A stretch of 34,625 bases of DNA from a virus. The notes below the pieces were generated by a model. The model searched no databases, was not told the DNA's origin, and saw nothing but the letters and a program-made list of their open reading frames with translations. How positions within the stretch are numbered: position 1 is the stretch's first letter; the number at the start of each line of letters is the position of its first letter. The DNA lies in IMG/VR virus record IMGVR_UViG_3300011116_000315, positions 1-34,625 of that record; one strand, written 5' to 3'. Below, one piece after another: positions 11,323 through 21,900 of the stretch. Position numbers and translations under genes: made by a program.

Positions 11323-12850
11323 AATATTCAAGATTCCTAGCGAGTCGTTGATCACCCGGCGACAAATCCACCGCCGCCTGCCCGTATCGTATCGCTTCGT
11401 CTTTAAGCCCGAGATTGTGGGCAGAGATTGCTGCCAAGTCATAAGGCTTAGATCCCCATACTTCAGGATCACAGGTATACACCAGTTCCTTATCTTTGAT
11501 CTCTAGCGCCATTGTAGACGCGTGAAAGCATTCTTTCCACATCTGCTTACGGTATGCAGACATCGCAAAATCTACCCACGGTTCCCTTGTTCCTGGAGCT
11601 TCTGCGATTGCCATCCTGTACCACTTAAGCGCTTGCCAGTAGTCAAGTTTCTCGTCGTAAACCTTTCCTAATAGACGCATGGCATAGCATCGCTCGTTTT
11701 GCCATGTAGCCTCGGGCATGTTGAGATATGAGTTGAGAGCGTCTATAGCCTCATCCCAAAGATTGTAGAAAGTAAGCTCACGCGCAAAGTAAAAAGCATT
11801 TCTTGGGCATCGCGGATCTTCTTTTACTGCCATCCTGAGAAGGTCTAAATACTGCCCACGGCTTTTCGTCGGATCTGGATGGTGAGAAACTAAAAGCCTA
11901 TCGGTATGGGCATAGACTTCTTTTGTTCGCTGATCTGGCCTTGGGTATTCGTGAACCGGATGATGCCAGTGATAGCCAACTCGGTGATGAATCTTTTCGT
12001 AGTAAAAAAGAATGTTATGACCCCAATCAAACTTGTAGCGTAGCCTAGTTGTTTCAGGCTCCCATACACGCTCGATTTCTTCCCGCCAGCCAGGCTCCAT
12101 AACCTCGTCTATGTCTAACGATACGCAAACATCGTAATCGCCAGGAATAAGGCATAGCGCCGTATCTCGCGCCATATCAAATCGCCAGGGTCTAACAGAA
12201 ATGTTGTAGACAGCTACGCCGCATTCTTCTGCAAGCGTTGCGGTGTTATCTGTTGATCCGGTATCAGCCAACAAAACAAGATCGGCATCCTTGCAAGAAT
12301 CTGACCATCGCTTAACAAATTGCTCTTCGTTTTTAGAGATTGCGTAGACGCAGATTTTTAAGTTGCGATAAACAAAAACACCAATCTCATTTTCTTGATG
12401 CTCTTGCCAGGGTTCGCCAAAGGTTTCTACAAAGTCGCTTCTTGACCAATTGTCGGTGACGTGTTTTTCGTAGGGATTGCCCTTGTATTCGTCTTGTGGA
12501 TAATGGCCGAGAGGAATGCTAACAATGACGTACTTAGACTGTCTGCATTTATCTAAAAGCGCTTTTGCTTCACTTTTAGACATATGCTCAAGAACATCTC
12601 CGAGTATTACCAGATCATAAACACCAAAGTCTATGTCTCTGGCATCACCGCAGATTACTTCGTCGTACAGGCTTTTAAGGTTGAACTGTTCAATATTTGG
12701 CTGCCATATCTCTATGGCTGTCCAATGACCACCGCTCTTAACGCGAGCATATGTTCCGCTGCCCGCGCCTATATCTAAAATTGTTTTTGGGTTGATGCGC
12801 TTTATTAAATCTATTGTGTATTGTTTGCCGCTAGGGCTTGAGTAAGGCAT
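11300..12850 (-). CDS. fused SAM methyltransferase - GT2 glycosyltransferase - TPR protein
   Basis: A 516-residue protein with three parts. Residues 1-163 are a Rossmann methyltransferase: DIGAGSG (26-32), acidic E47, GDARD (68-72) and LVILGDVLEHM (80-90). Residues about 165-345 are a family 2 glycosyltransferase of the WaaE/KdtX-like type: CVYAISKNEEQFVKRW, ADTGSTDNT (195-203) and the DxD motif SLDIDEV (D246-D248). Residues about 350-505 are TPR-like helical repeats (NAFYFARELTFYNLWDEAIDALNSYL...). It lies among tail-appendage genes, so it could glycosylate and methylate fibre proteins or alter host surface glycans. The target is unknown. It is a large auxiliary enzyme for a genome of this size. 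Confidence 0.85.
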   Translation of the reverse strand: MPYSSPSGKQYTIDLIKRINPKTILDIGAGSGTYARVKSGGHWTAIEIWQPNIEQFNLKSLYDEVICGDARDIDFGVYDLVILGDVLEHMSKSEAKALLDKCRQSKYVIVSIPLGHYPQDEYKGNPYEKHVTDNWSRSDFVETFGEPWQEHQENEIGVFVYRNLKICVYAISKNEEQFVKRWSDSCKDADLVLLADTGSTDNTATLAEECGVAVYNISVRPWRFDMARDTALCLIPGDYDVCVSLDIDEVMEPGWREEIERVWEPETTRLRYKFDWGHNILFYYEKIHHRVGYHWHHPVHEYPRPDQRTKEVYAHTDRLLVSHHPDPTKSRGQYLDLLRMAVKEDPRCPRNAFYFARELTFYNLWDEAIDALNSYLNMPEATWQNERCYAMRLLGKVYDEKLDYWQALKWYRMAIAEAPGTREPWVDFAMSAYRKQMWKECFHASTMALEIKDKELVYTCDPEVWGSKPYDLAAISAHNLGLKDEAIRYGQAAVDLSPGDQRLARNLEYYGIANAA

Positions 12851-12853
12851 GTC

Positions 12854-13216
12854 TTATCCTATTTGAGTTTCTACCCAACTTGTCGATGCTTCATCCCAAC
12901 TGTACATCTTTCCGTCTGTAGGCATCGCTACTGGCGCTTCCCACTGTGCGTTAGCGTTAAGTAACCAACTAGCAAAGGGCTTAGGTGCTACAAACGCGTC
13001 AATGTCTTCTCTGTAGGTGTAACCAATCCCTGCGTAGTTTTTCCTGATTCTGCCGTTGTAGCTTGTCTGCTTCCAAGTACCACCTAGAATCTTCTCAAGA
13101 TGCGCCGCGCCGATATGCTCTTTCTCTACGCCAAAAGCATCTGCGGTGTCCTTGTTATCGACAACGACAACTTGAAGCACTAAACCATTTTCATCTATGC
13201 GAGCAAAGTGACTCAT
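12854..13216 (-). CDS. virion-associated protein common in aquatic phages
   Basis: A 120-residue protein starting MSHFARIDENGLVLQVVVVDN and containing WKQTSYNGRIRKNYAGIGYTYREDIDAFVAPKPFASWLLN and WEAPVAMPTDGKMYSWDEASTSW. This sequence type is frequent in cyanophage and freshwater-phage tail regions, where it is usually hypothetical or structural. It has many Trp/Tyr residues and is probably all-beta. It may decorate fibres or act as a fibre adaptor. It begins directly at the end of the oxygenase-like gene (one-base overlap). Confidence 0.7.
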   Translation of the reverse strand: MSHFARIDENGLVLQVVVVDNKDTADAFGVEKEHIGAAHLEKILGGTWKQTSYNGRIRKNYAGIGYTYREDIDAFVAPKPFASWLLNANAQWEAPVAMPTDGKMYSWDEASTSWVETQIG

Positions 13217-13818
13217 TACGCCTCCAGCTTTAATCCAGTTAAATCCATTTCTTCCCCAACAACACCGACAGGAAAGGTATTAAACGATAGTGAAATCCGA
13301 GTGTCATCGCCTTCAATAGTCGGAACCATATGGGTTAGCGATGAAGGAAACAGAATCAGTCTGCCTGTATAAGCCTCGAACCACCAAGACTCTGAGTTGT
13401 ACGGGTTCCATTGTTCAGGTGGAAACTTGATCTGCTGCCAGCCATCTTTGTAGAAGTAGATCTTGTCGTTAGGGTTCGTCTGAACGTAGAACACCCCTGA
13501 GATGTAGCTATTAGGGTGAGCATGTTTATGATGGTATTGCCCAGGCTCCGAGTAGTTACACCAGCTTTGGGTCACTCTTAGGCTGACATTATGTTTGGGA
13601 TTGACTGTGCTTTTGAAGTAATCCGAAACCGCATCTTCGATAAACGAACGCAGGCTTGTTAGCGCAGGGTCACGCAGTACAAAGTTGTTCGTGCTTGTGG
13701 TGTTACCCATGTTTGGTCTTGTATCAAGCTCACGGATGAAGAACAACTCCTCATCGCTTAGCGGCCTACCAAGCTCTGCAAAGCCTACAGGGGTTGGAAA
13801 TAGATTATGCAATTGCAT
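13216..13818 (-). CDS. putative 2OG-Fe(II) oxygenase fold protein
   Basis: A 200-residue protein of the phage 2OG-FeII_Oxy family. The core H99-A-H101-PNSYISGVFYVQT, a distal H163 in FPSSLTHMVP and R174 in RISLSFN match the iron- and 2-oxoglutarate-binding pattern (H-x-H/D...H...R). Such proteins are frequent in cyanophages and aquatic phages, in tail regions. Proposed roles are hydroxylation of virion or host proteins, or of nucleic acid bases. The nearby collagen-like fibre, with many Gly-Pro-Thr triplets, is an attractive prolyl-hydroxylase-style substrate, but that is speculation. Its 3' end meets the next gene's start. Confidence 0.8.
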   Translation of the reverse strand: MQLHNLFPTPVGFAELGRPLSDEELFFIRELDTRPNMGNTTSTNNFVLRDPALTSLRSFIEDAVSDYFKSTVNPKHNVSLRVTQSWCNYSEPGQYHHKHAHPNSYISGVFYVQTNPNDKIYFYKDGWQQIKFPPEQWNPYNSESWWFEAYTGRLILFPSSLTHMVPTIEGDDTRISLSFNTFPVGVVGEEMDLTGLKLEA

Positions 13819-14059
13819 CTTCGATTTCCTTTTGCCGTATGCCCATTTCCTCTAACTGCTCTGGTAGCCAAATCGTAGGAATCATTTCCTCAAACTCTTT
13901 GATCTTGTCCATCACCCAGTAGACTTCTTCTATGCTTGGGCATGGCCGTGGATCATCCCACCTTGTAAAGACGTTGTTTGATATTTCCCACTTTGCACCT
14001 GGACGTAGTAGGTGCATTGCTGTATCAATCCCTAGAAACCTAAATACCTTTGTTGTCAT
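13805..14059 (-). CDS. small conserved tail-region protein
   Basis: An 84-residue protein: LRPGAKWEISNNVFTRWDDPRPCPSIEEVYWVMDKIKEFEEMIPTIWLPEQ. The GAxWxISNNxxTRWxDPRPxPSxEEV pattern recurs in aquatic phage fibre regions without a known function. It is found next to 2OG-oxygenase-like genes, as here (14-base overlap). Start ATG 14059. Confidence 0.65.
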   Translation of the reverse strand: MTTKVFRFLGIDTAMHLLRPGAKWEISNNVFTRWDDPRPCPSIEEVYWVMDKIKEFEEMIPTIWLPEQLEEMGIRQKEIEDAIA

Positions 14060-14066
14060 AGACCCT

Positions 14067-16067
14067 CTATTGATTTATTTTTATGATAACGATACCGGAA
14101 CCGCCTGCGCCGCCAAAAGAATCAGGATAAGATGGCGCAGGAGTTCCACCACCACCTCCACCACCGCCAGTATTTGGTGTTCCAGCAGAACCCGTGGTTG
14201 TGCTATTTCCGTTTCCACCGCCGCCATTACCTCCCGCTCCGGCAGTTCCAGGGTTTTCAGAACCTCCACCACCGCCGCCAGCATAATAAACAGAAGTTCC
14301 GGTTATTGATGATTGAGTACCTATACCACCAGCGCCGGCAATCTGTGGGAACGACCCAGTAGAACCGTTAGCCGCAGAACCACCACCACCACCGCCGCCA
14401 TTTCCAGCGACGCTAGACCCGCCGTTATAACCCTGCCTTGTTCCAGAAATAAAAGGAGAGCCTGGATAAACTCCACTTCCTCCCGGGCCTATTCCTGCTG
14501 CACCACCACCAGAGCCTCCATTTCTTCCTGGATATTGTGAGCCACCCCCTGTAGAACCACCCCCGCCGCCACCAAATGAGTTGATTCCGCTGAGAGATCC
14601 CGTGATTGTTGTACTAGAAACAGTTTGGCTTACATTAACAGTATAAGTACCTGCACCACCAGTTCCTGTTCCGTATGCAGTAATGAGAGTTCCTGCGGCA
14701 ACACCAGTACCAGATAGAGCCATACCAGCATAAAACGTATTGGTTACTGTACCGCCTACGGTTAGAGTTGTCCCTGATATAGACGATGCTGTACCGGATG
14801 CGCTTGAAATAGATGGGTCATTTGTAATTGGTGAGCCATAAAAAGACGAATTGCCTCCATTAGCGCCCCAAACATTTATTTGGCCTCCAGCGCCGCCACC
14901 TCCAACAACAATGGTGTAGTCCTGCCCAGCAGTAACAGCCTGACCTGAGCCAGTTCTGTAACCTCCAGCCCCACCACCGCCGCCGTTGCGTCCACCACCC
15001 CCTCCACCACCCGCAACCACAAGGTAGTCAACACTGGTAACACCTGTCGGGCATTTCCAAGTGGTCGTTCCTTTGAACGTAAATACGGTTTGGCTTGCTA
15101 CGGTGTACTTGAGGATTACTATGCCGGAGCCGCCTGCCGCCGCAACGCCAGAAGGGCTATCTCCACTGTTTCTCGTACCACCGCCACCACTACCAGTATT
15201 TGTAGCGCCAGCACCAGCACCCGTAGTCCATACACCAGCGCCGCCAATACCGCTACCGCCTGTTGAATTAGGTTGACCACCACCGCCACCGCCGCCAGCA
15301 TAAGGTACAGACGTTCCCGTAATTGTTGATGCCTGACCGGCCCCACCGTTACCACCAGCGTTACCAGAACCGGTTGAACCAGCACCACCAGCACCTCCAC
15401 CACCACCAGCACCTACAGCGCCGCTTTGCCCATTCCCGCCATTAAAACCTTGGTAAGGTACAGCCGGAGCGCCATTACCACCCGCTGAGGGTTGGTTTGG
15501 TGTATTTCCTGTGCCGCCAGGAACATAATTAGGCGATGTGTATAAACAAGAACCACCACCACCTGAGCCACCGTTTTGACCTGCGCTTACAGCAAAAGCG
15601 CCTCCACCACCACCACCGTTAGAAATAATTCCAGGAGTTGCAAAAGGGGAAGGGCTTGAACCGCCAACAATAGAAGAATTACCGCCGTTACCTCCTGTAG
15701 CTCCCGATACGCTAACACCAGCGCCAGCAGTTCCAGCAGCTCCAACAGTAATGACGTAATCAGTTCCAGCAGAAACGGAAGCACCAGTTCCCGTTCTAAA
15801 CCCACCGGCCCCGCCGCCTCCACCTGTTGTACACCCGCCACCACCACCACCACCAACTACTAGGTAATCAACACTAGTAACGCCAGCAGGGCATGTCCAT
15901 GTAGACGTAGCTGTAAAGGTTTGGACGATGGTGTAGCCAGACGAAGCAATAGGCCAAATGCCCTGACTCTTAGCAATCATCTGCTCCATCAGCGACCACA
16001 CGCCTTTTGCAACGGTTGTAGTCGGAATATTTGCCGGGCCTATAACCCCGCCGTTACCTCTAGGCAT
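14067..16067 (-). CDS. glycine-rich tail fibre/adhesin with duplicated module
   Basis: A 666-residue protein starting [24 protein letters not shown] at ATG 16067 (GGAG five bases upstream). The N-terminus probably anchors to the virion. Two successive modules each begin with a strand motif: [31 protein letters not shown] near residue 50 and [28 protein letters not shown] near 345. Each continues into long polyglycine stretches and ends in AGGSGIVI(L/I)K. This is the phage glycine-rich adhesin domain, in which Gly-rich loops form a polyglycine-II sandwich at fibre tips and determine receptor specificity. The second module carries a unique insert (around 430-500, [22 protein letters not shown]). 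Likely receptor-binding protein. Confidence 0.85.
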   Translation of the reverse strand: MPRGNGGVIGPANIPTTTVAKGVWSLMEQMIAKSQGIWPIASSGYTIVQTFTATSTWTCPAGVTSVDYLVVGGGGGGGCTTGGGGGAGGFRTGTGASVSAGTDYVITVGAAGTAGAGVSVSGATGGNGGNSSIVGGSSPSPFATPGIISNGGGGGGAFAVSAGQNGGSGGGGSCLYTSPNYVPGGTGNTPNQPSAGGNGAPAVPYQGFNGGNGQSGAVGAGGGGGAGGAGSTGSGNAGGNGGAGQASTITGTSVPYAGGGGGGGQPNSTGGSGIGGAGVWTTGAGAGATNTGSGGGGTRNSGDSPSGVAAAGGSGIVILKYTVASQTVFTFKGTTTWKCPTGVTSVDYLVVAGGGGGGGRNGGGGGAGGYRTGSGQAVTAGQDYTIVVGGGGAGGQINVWGANGGNSSFYGSPITNDPSISSASGTASSISGTTLTVGGTVTNTFYAGMALSGTGVAAGTLITAYGTGTGGAGTYTVNVSQTVSSTTITGSLSGINSFGGGGGGSTGGGSQYPGRNGGSGGGAAGIGPGGSGVYPGSPFISGTRQGYNGGSSVAGNGGGGGGGSAANGSTGSFPQIAGAGGIGTQSSITGTSVYYAGGGGGGSENPGTAGAGGNGGGGNGNSTTTGSAGTPNTGGGGGGGGTPAPSYPDSFGGAGGSGIVIIKINQ

Positions 16068-16075
16068 GTCAGCTC

Positions 16076-16447
16076 CTAAGAAATATCTTCGTAAGAACAA
16101 ACAATCTGTAACGCGCTAGACGTTCCAGCAGTCGCCCCTAAGCTCGTGTTTTCTTCCAGATAGACATAAGCATCTTTGTCAATCACTACTAATGTAGCGT
16201 TCCCGGGAACAGCAATCGTCGATGCAATCGGGAACGCCGTTCCGCCCAACGCCGCTGCCGAATACTGATTGATCGTAATGTTCGCCGCCGTTGCAGTTGT
16301 GTTTGCAACGTAAAGCGAATTTACTTTCAAAACCTTACCCGAGCTTGCAGCGTTGCTAAGTACAGACGTTGCGCTAGTCGTAGAAAGGTTAACGGTTGTT
16401 GTTTTACCGTTAATTGTCGATGCTGATACTAGATTTGGCGCTGCCAT
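16076..16447 (-). CDS. virion structural protein of unknown function
   Basis: A 123-residue, Ala/Thr/Ser-rich protein with few charges ([27 protein letters not shown] ... [15 protein letters not shown]). It looks like an all-beta surface protein and resembles small proteins seen beside aquatic phage fibres. GGGGATAAGAA provides the Shine-Dalgarno before ATG 16447. It sits between the collagen-like and glycine-rich fibres, suggesting a fibre connector or decoration protein. Confidence 0.65.
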   Translation of the reverse strand: MAAPNLVSASTINGKTTTVNLSTTSATSVLSNAASSGKVLKVNSLYVANTTATAANITINQYSAAALGGTAFPIASTIAVPGNATLVVIDKDAYVYLEENTSLGATAGTSSALQIVCSYEDIS

Positions 16448-16450
16448 TTC

Positions 16451-18052
16451 TTATCCCCAAATTAAAGCTGCAACGATGCCGCTAGATGTTCCGCCGCCGC
16501 CAGCAGGGCCCGTCGGACCCGTAGGGCCGGTGGTTCCTGTGCCTGTCGGACCAGTGGGACCGGATGTTCCCGTTGGACCTGTTGGTCCGGCCACCGTACT
16601 TGCGGCTCCGGTCGGTCCGGTTGGTCCGCCGGTTCCCGTGGGACCCGTTGGCCCGCTCGCGCCGGATGTTCCCGTGGGACCGGTAGGTCCGCTAGACCCG
16701 CTCGCACCAGTGGGTCCAGTGGGGCCGGCCACCGTTGATGCTGCCCCTGTCGGACCGGTAGGCCCGCTCGCCCCAGAAGCCCCGGTAGGACCCGTCGGGC
16801 CAGAAACACCTGTGGGACCGGTGGGACCGGAAGCGCCAGAACTACCCGTGGGACCTGTGGGCCCCGCCACTGTTGAAGCAGCACCCGTCGGGCCTGTGGG
16901 ACCCGCTGCGCCGCTCGCTCCCGTAGGACCAGTAGGTCCCGCAACCGTACTGGCAGCACCCGTTGGACCGGTAGGCCCAGAAGCACCGGTGGGACCGGTT
17001 GGTCCGGCAGTTCCGGTTGCCCCCGTGGGTCCCGTCGGCCCTAAGCCTCCAGTTACTACAACGGTTACATCGGTTCCTATTGCGGTAGCCGTAACACCCG
17101 TACCCGTAAAGTTGAATGAAGTAACGCCAGAAGTTAGTAGCGTCCCCTCATCCGATACAGCGATATTCGTACCCGTTCCCGCAGGCCCTGTCGGTCCCGT
17201 CGGCCCAGCAGATCCGGCTCCCGTGGGACCAGTAGGACCAGCAGCGCCAGTAGGGCCAGCAACGGTAGAAGCTGCCCCCGTGGGTCCCGTTGGCCCCAAA
17301 TCACCCGTGGGTCCGGTTGGCCCAGCAACCGTGGATGCAGCACCGGTTGGACCGGTAGGGCCTGAGCTACCAGCGCTTCCTGTGGGACCGGTGGGACCTG
17401 CGACGGTACTGGCCGCACCGGTAGGACCTGTGGGACCTTCGTTTCCTGCGCTGCCCGTAGGCCCTGTAGGACCGGCAACACCTGTTGGACCGGTAGCGCC
17501 AATATTACCCGTGGGACCTGTGGGGCCCGCAACGCCTGAGCCTCCCGTAGGACCGGTGGGACCGCCTGCGGGACCCGTGGGCCCGATATCTCCGGTAGGA
17601 CCCGTGGGGCCGTTAACCCCAGCAGATCCGCTAGCGCCGGTTGGACCCGTAGGGCCATTTGCGCCATTACTCCCAGTGGGACCCGTGGGGCCAACGCTTC
17701 CAGAACTACCAGACGCTCCCGTCGGTCCCGTCGGGCCGGTTACGGAAGCACCGGTAGGACCTGTCGGACCGCCCGCTGGACCGGTTGGGCCGGTATCTCC
17801 GGTGGGACCGGTGGGGCCATTTGTTCCATTACTGCCGGTGGGGCCCGTGGGACCGCTACTTCCTGCGGCTCCGCTAGCACCCGTGGGACCTGTGGGTCCG
17901 CCAGGGGTTCCCGCAGCTCCAGTGGGACCCGTTGCTCCGGTAGGACCCGCTGCACCAGTGGGGCCTCCCGGTAAGCCGGCAGGACCGGTAGGGCCGATTA
18001 CGCCTTGGTCAACAACCAAGGTGATATTGCTGCCGTTAACAGTAGTAGTCAA
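16451..18052 (-). CDS. collagen-like tail fibre protein
   Basis: A 533-residue protein built mostly of Gly-X-Y triplets, dominated by GPTGPTG blocks separated by short variants ([19 protein letters not shown]). Residues about 1-18 ([18 protein letters not shown]) form a small head. Two collagenous arms are separated by a globular beta segment (about 292-338, [21 protein letters not shown]...VVVTGG). The C-terminus is [11 protein letters not shown]. Phage collagen-like proteins trimerise into triple-helical fibres. The start is TTG 18052, in a TTGA overlap with the upstream gene. The repeat DNA invites slippage, so length may vary between relatives. Confidence 0.88.
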   Translation of the reverse strand: MTTTVNGSNITLVVDQGVIGPTGPAGLPGGPTGAAGPTGATGPTGAAGTPGGPTGPTGASGAAGSSGPTGPTGSNGTNGPTGPTGDTGPTGPAGGPTGPTGASVTGPTGPTGASGSSGSVGPTGPTGSNGANGPTGPTGASGSAGVNGPTGPTGDIGPTGPAGGPTGPTGGSGVAGPTGPTGNIGATGPTGVAGPTGPTGSAGNEGPTGPTGAASTVAGPTGPTGSAGSSGPTGPTGAASTVAGPTGPTGDLGPTGPTGAASTVAGPTGAAGPTGPTGAGSAGPTGPTGPAGTGTNIAVSDEGTLLTSGVTSFNFTGTGVTATAIGTDVTVVVTGGLGPTGPTGATGTAGPTGPTGASGPTGPTGAASTVAGPTGPTGASGAAGPTGPTGAASTVAGPTGPTGSSGASGPTGPTGVSGPTGPTGASGASGPTGPTGAASTVAGPTGPTGASGSSGPTGPTGTSGASGPTGPTGTGGPTGPTGAASTVAGPTGPTGTSGPTGPTGTGTTGPTGPTGPAGGGGTSSGIVAALIWG

Positions 18053-18531
18053 TTTGTAACTCCGTCAGAGCGGACTAAAAATAGCAAGAAGATAATGAGA
18101 TCTTGCGCTGGAGTCGTTCCGCTAGCGGGAATCGCAATTTTTATATTTCCTGAAAACCCTACAGGATTAGCCGCGTTAATGTCTAGTTGAGAATCTGTAG
18201 AAAGAACTGACCATGCAGACTCATCAATAATTAGCGTAAACGATCCGCCCGAAAGATTTTCGTTGGCTATTGTTAAGCTGATAGGCGAGGGAGGAGGCGT
18301 GTAATCAGATATATCAAACGTTAACCCATATCGAGAGTCTCTGACGTTTGAAAGCTGGCGGCGGATGATTTGGCTTGTAATGGTCGCGCCCGTTAGATTG
18401 CGCGGCGTACCATCGGAATTATTGAGCGTTAAATTCCAATATGCCCTTTGGTTGTAAACCAACTCACCGGCAATAATTTGATTGTCGAACCCGCTTATTT
18501 GCGTAAGCGTATTCTTATTGAATATAGCTAT
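18049..18531 (-). CDS. BppU-like tail/fibre N-terminal domain protein; probable ATA start
   Basis: A 160-residue protein if started at ATA 18531 ([20 protein letters not shown]), or 137 residues from TTG 18462. The core [38 protein letters not shown] has the pattern of phage domains that present fibres (DLTGatv... as in baseplate upper proteins). The TTG has no properly spaced Shine-Dalgarno. The extra residues upstream are protein-like and in frame, and AGGG lies seven bases before the ATA. No ATG, GTG or TTG is available between 18462 and an in-frame TAG at 18576-18574. It is probably an adaptor for the collagen-like fibre, whose start it overlaps. Confidence 0.6.
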   Translation of the reverse strand: MAIFNKNTLTQISGFDNQIIAGELVYNQRAYWNLTLNNSDGTPRNLTGATITSQIIRRQLSNVRDSRYGLTFDISDYTPPPSPISLTIANENLSGGSFTLIIDESAWSVLSTDSQLDINAANPVGFSGNIKIAIPASGTTPAQDLIIFLLFLVRSDGVTN

Positions 18532-18619
18532 GCTTTTACCCTGCCTTTCCCTAAACTCGGTAATTAACGCGTTCTATGCACTCACAGATCCGCGACGGCT
18601 ATGGTATCGTTTCCACATT

Positions 18620-18916
18620 CTACGCCCACGGCAACGGTGGGTCAATCGCTGGCGTGATTTTATCTTGTATGCGCTGCGTAACTATAGCTTCCGTTCCTGA
18701 TTGGCTGACCTTCTTAAAAACCCATTCTAAAACCTGAGCTTCTGTAAGCTGATCGTAAGGTGTGAAATTATCGCCTGGAGGCTCAACTAAAGTAACGCCG
18801 CTGAATGTCTCGGTAATACCCTGCTGAGTATCGGTTACAGACCAGCTTACGGATATAACAACATCTGTTAAGCCTTCGTAAGTTGTAACTTCTAGCTTAG
18901 TAACTGACCAGTTCAT
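18620..18916 (-). CDS. small tail-tip-associated protein (DUF7936-like)
   Basis: A 98-residue protein: MNWSVTKLEVTTYEGLTDVVISVSWSVT ... NFTPYDQLTEAQVLEWVFKKV ... PPLPWA. The pattern (MNWxVtqLe, beta-rich centre, ytPydqLTEaqVLeWV, ending in PPLPW) is typical of a small phage protein encoded directly after the tail-tip gene. Function unknown; probably virion-associated. Shine-Dalgarno GGAGG lies in the final codons of the tail-tip gene, and the start overlaps its stop (ATGA). Confidence 0.7.
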   Translation of the reverse strand: MNWSVTKLEVTTYEGLTDVVISVSWSVTDTQQGITETFSGVTLVEPPGDNFTPYDQLTEAQVLEWVFKKVSQSGTEAIVTQRIQDKITPAIDPPLPWA

Positions 18917-21900
18917 TTTGCCTCCAGCGCGGCAATCCTTGCCTCTAAAGCATCGACCTTGTGAACAAGCTCCAAAAGCGCCAAGTCTTTAAGCATTTGA
19001 AACTTTGTGTTGTCAAAGGTAAGAACCCGATCCTCGGTTCCTGGAACCTTCTGAAACTCCCCATTTGGAAGCTGCGGAGACTCTATAAGAGCTGAAGGTA
19101 AACCGTGCCCAACTTGCTGCGCCGTATAGCCCCAAACTGGATTCGATGCTTCGTGCTTCCATTTCCAGATTACCGGCTTTCCTATAGCCTTTATGGCTTC
19201 TAGAGCATTGGGAACTGGTATATCTCCCAACACATCTTTCATCCGCGCATCAGATGTTAGCGTTGACCAAGTAGCCGTTGAACCTCTTTGATTGATGTAC
19301 ACGCCCGCATAGGTTCCGCCGGATAGTGTGTAATAAACCATGTTGCCCGTCGTTAGATTTGTATTCTCCGAGCCCATGAACGTTTGCAGCGTTGCGGTTG
19401 ATCCTGTACCCGCTGCCCCTACTATGCTTGTGCTTCCGTTTTTAAAGCCGCCAACATAAGTTTCGGAAACCAAACCGCTCGTTATCTTGCTTCCTGGTAG
19501 GTTGGGTATATCGCTAGCAGATAGACTGATAGTTCCGCCGAGCGTAAGGCTCCCGCTTGTGGTTACCGTTCCGCTCAACGTAATGCCAGAAACGGAGCCC
19601 GTACCGCTTACGCTAGTAACTGTTCCAGATCCGCCGCTTGGCGTTGCGAATGTTCCATCACCACGAAGGAATTGAGTTGTTGAACCATTAAACGCGGAGA
19701 ACGTGTAAGACCCGTATCGGATAGAACCGCTTCTAACATTGATTGCATAGCCAGATGAATCAGCGATGGAAACTTCTGTACCGCCAGAAGTGTTATACCC
19801 ACGAACCGCTGCCGAATAAGATCCGTCTTGATAGCCTAAAAAGCCACTAACAACACCCGAGCCGTAATCACGCGTTCCGCTTGCGCCTGCCCTTATGTTT
19901 GTCGAGCCCGTTCCAACCCATGCCCCTAACGTTCCTTCTATAGAAGCGTCGGTTGTTTTAGCGTAGTAACCATAAGCGCTATTTGATAAACCGGTTACGT
20001 TTGGAATCTGAGCGCTTGCCCCTACAGCAGTCGTTCCCGTCAGAACCGGATTAAGAATTAACAACGCATCGGTACTCGCCCCGGTTCCGCCAAAAGTAGA
20101 AAGCAATGTATTGCTTGAGTTGTAGACCGCGACTTTATTTGAGACACCTTTATTGATCTCGACCCGCTGGGCTCCGCTAACACCCGTGACTAGCTCGCCG
20201 CGCAGATAAGCGGCATTTGCGTAGAGATTGCCCGAGGGCTGATCCAAATACCAACCAAGCGTTCCAAAGTTAGATGTTGTCGGCGGCGTTGGCCCGTTGT
20301 AGTTATCAGATCTAATACTCTGGAAGATTGACGCAGCAATTGGGCCCGTCCATGCCGTGGTATTACCTCCAACTCCATCGACCGTTACCGCGTTAGCGTT
20401 GTATCGACCTTGTATGTACCAAAGAACTTGACCTATGGCCACAGCGGGAACCGTCGATGACCAACCAGAGGGAACTGCTGAGCCAGACGTTGGTGTTGTA
20501 AATGTTGGTGTTGATGCGGATTGAGACTGAACTAAATAAGCTGTAAGGGCTGCGATACCTACTAAGCCAGCGCTACCCGTTGGGCCGGTAACAGATGCCC
20601 CAGTTGGGCCTGTGGCTCCGCCCGCTCCGGTTGGGCCTGTAGGGCCTGCTAACGCAGTAGGAGACCAAACTAACGCCGCGCTTGTTGCGCTCAGCGTACT
20701 TTTTGCAGAATCGTTTTCAACCGAAAAAGCAAAATAATAAGTACCGGATGAAAGCGTTATATTCTCAAACTTAAACGTAGATGAATTGGTGAATGTCGCT
20801 CCGTTGGAAAGTATCGCCGTAGACCATGTTTTCCAATCGGTTGCCGCTGGCGTAGCTGATGTGGTGTAAAACAGTGTTATAGAAGTAATCCTGCCTACAG
20901 CTGGCATCGTACAAGTAGCCGAAAACGTAGGAGGAGCGGCGCTTGGCGCTAGATCCCCGATGACCGGAGCGTTAAGGCTTGAGAAATAATTAGGAGACGG
21001 AAGCGAAGAATTAGGAGCGGCAGTAAAAGCGGTAATGGTTGCATCGTCATAAACGACAGCGTTGTACTCGGAAAGCTCTAATGTCGCGCCAAGATTCCCA
21101 TCGTCAACGGTTGCCTCCGAGACTTTCATAACTCGGAATAGTTTGTTCGTCCATCCGTAATCGGCGTTAGTAATGTCAACCACATCGCCAGCGTCTACTT
21201 GAATGCCAGGGTATGTCGAAGTGATGGTGACAATTAGATCTTCCCGCGCTTGCTCTAGCCTTCGGTTACCTAAGTATTGAGCCTGTACAGAGTCATTCGT
21301 AAACTCTAGCGTCGTGGTCTGTCTGTTAGCGGGTTCGTTGGGATACAGAAGCCCTGCCGGTGTTTCCATGTAAACCAGATCAGGTTGGTCTCGGTTTAGC
21401 TTAGAAGGAAACTCAATCTGAATCTGGTTGATCTGCTGGTTGATATCAATAGCAGAGACTCTGATTTCACCGATAAGATTTGTATCGTTGAAAGAGAAGG
21501 AAGAAGTTTCTGCTTTATTTATGACTACCGACCAAAGACCGGATGCCGCGTTGTATGCCATCCAGGAATCACAACATTCAAGCATCTTCTCGACGTTATC
21601 TAAAACGGGTTTGCCAGAGTCAACTACCCCATTGATTCTGTATCGAGCCTGAGTGGAAGAACCGCCTCCGGCTGGCGTATAGGTAATCGTCTGATCCGAG
21701 TAGGTATTAAGAGCGGTTGCGCTTGCAGAATCAACCAATCCCGTCATGCCAGCGCCGTACCGCGTATCGGTCATGTAGTCATACCAAACATCCCCAGGCT
21801 TTGCTACCGTTCCACCCTTGGGGTAATGCTTGCAGTAAAACGTAATCGGCTGGAGACCCGTCGTTCCCGCGTCAGCGTTGTAATTAAGTTTGACAATGGC

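Noticed and set aside
15061-15412. Open frames on both strands within the glycine-rich fibre gene
   Set aside because: They arise from GGN/CCN-rich codons; composition (poly-Val/Leu/Pro) is typical of frame shadows.
16353-18059. A 568-codon open frame on the plus strand rich in GPVGPVGP
   Set aside because: It is the antisense shadow of the collagen-like gene: GGN-CCN-ACN repeats stay open on both strands. It has no ribosome site and conflicts with the operon direction.
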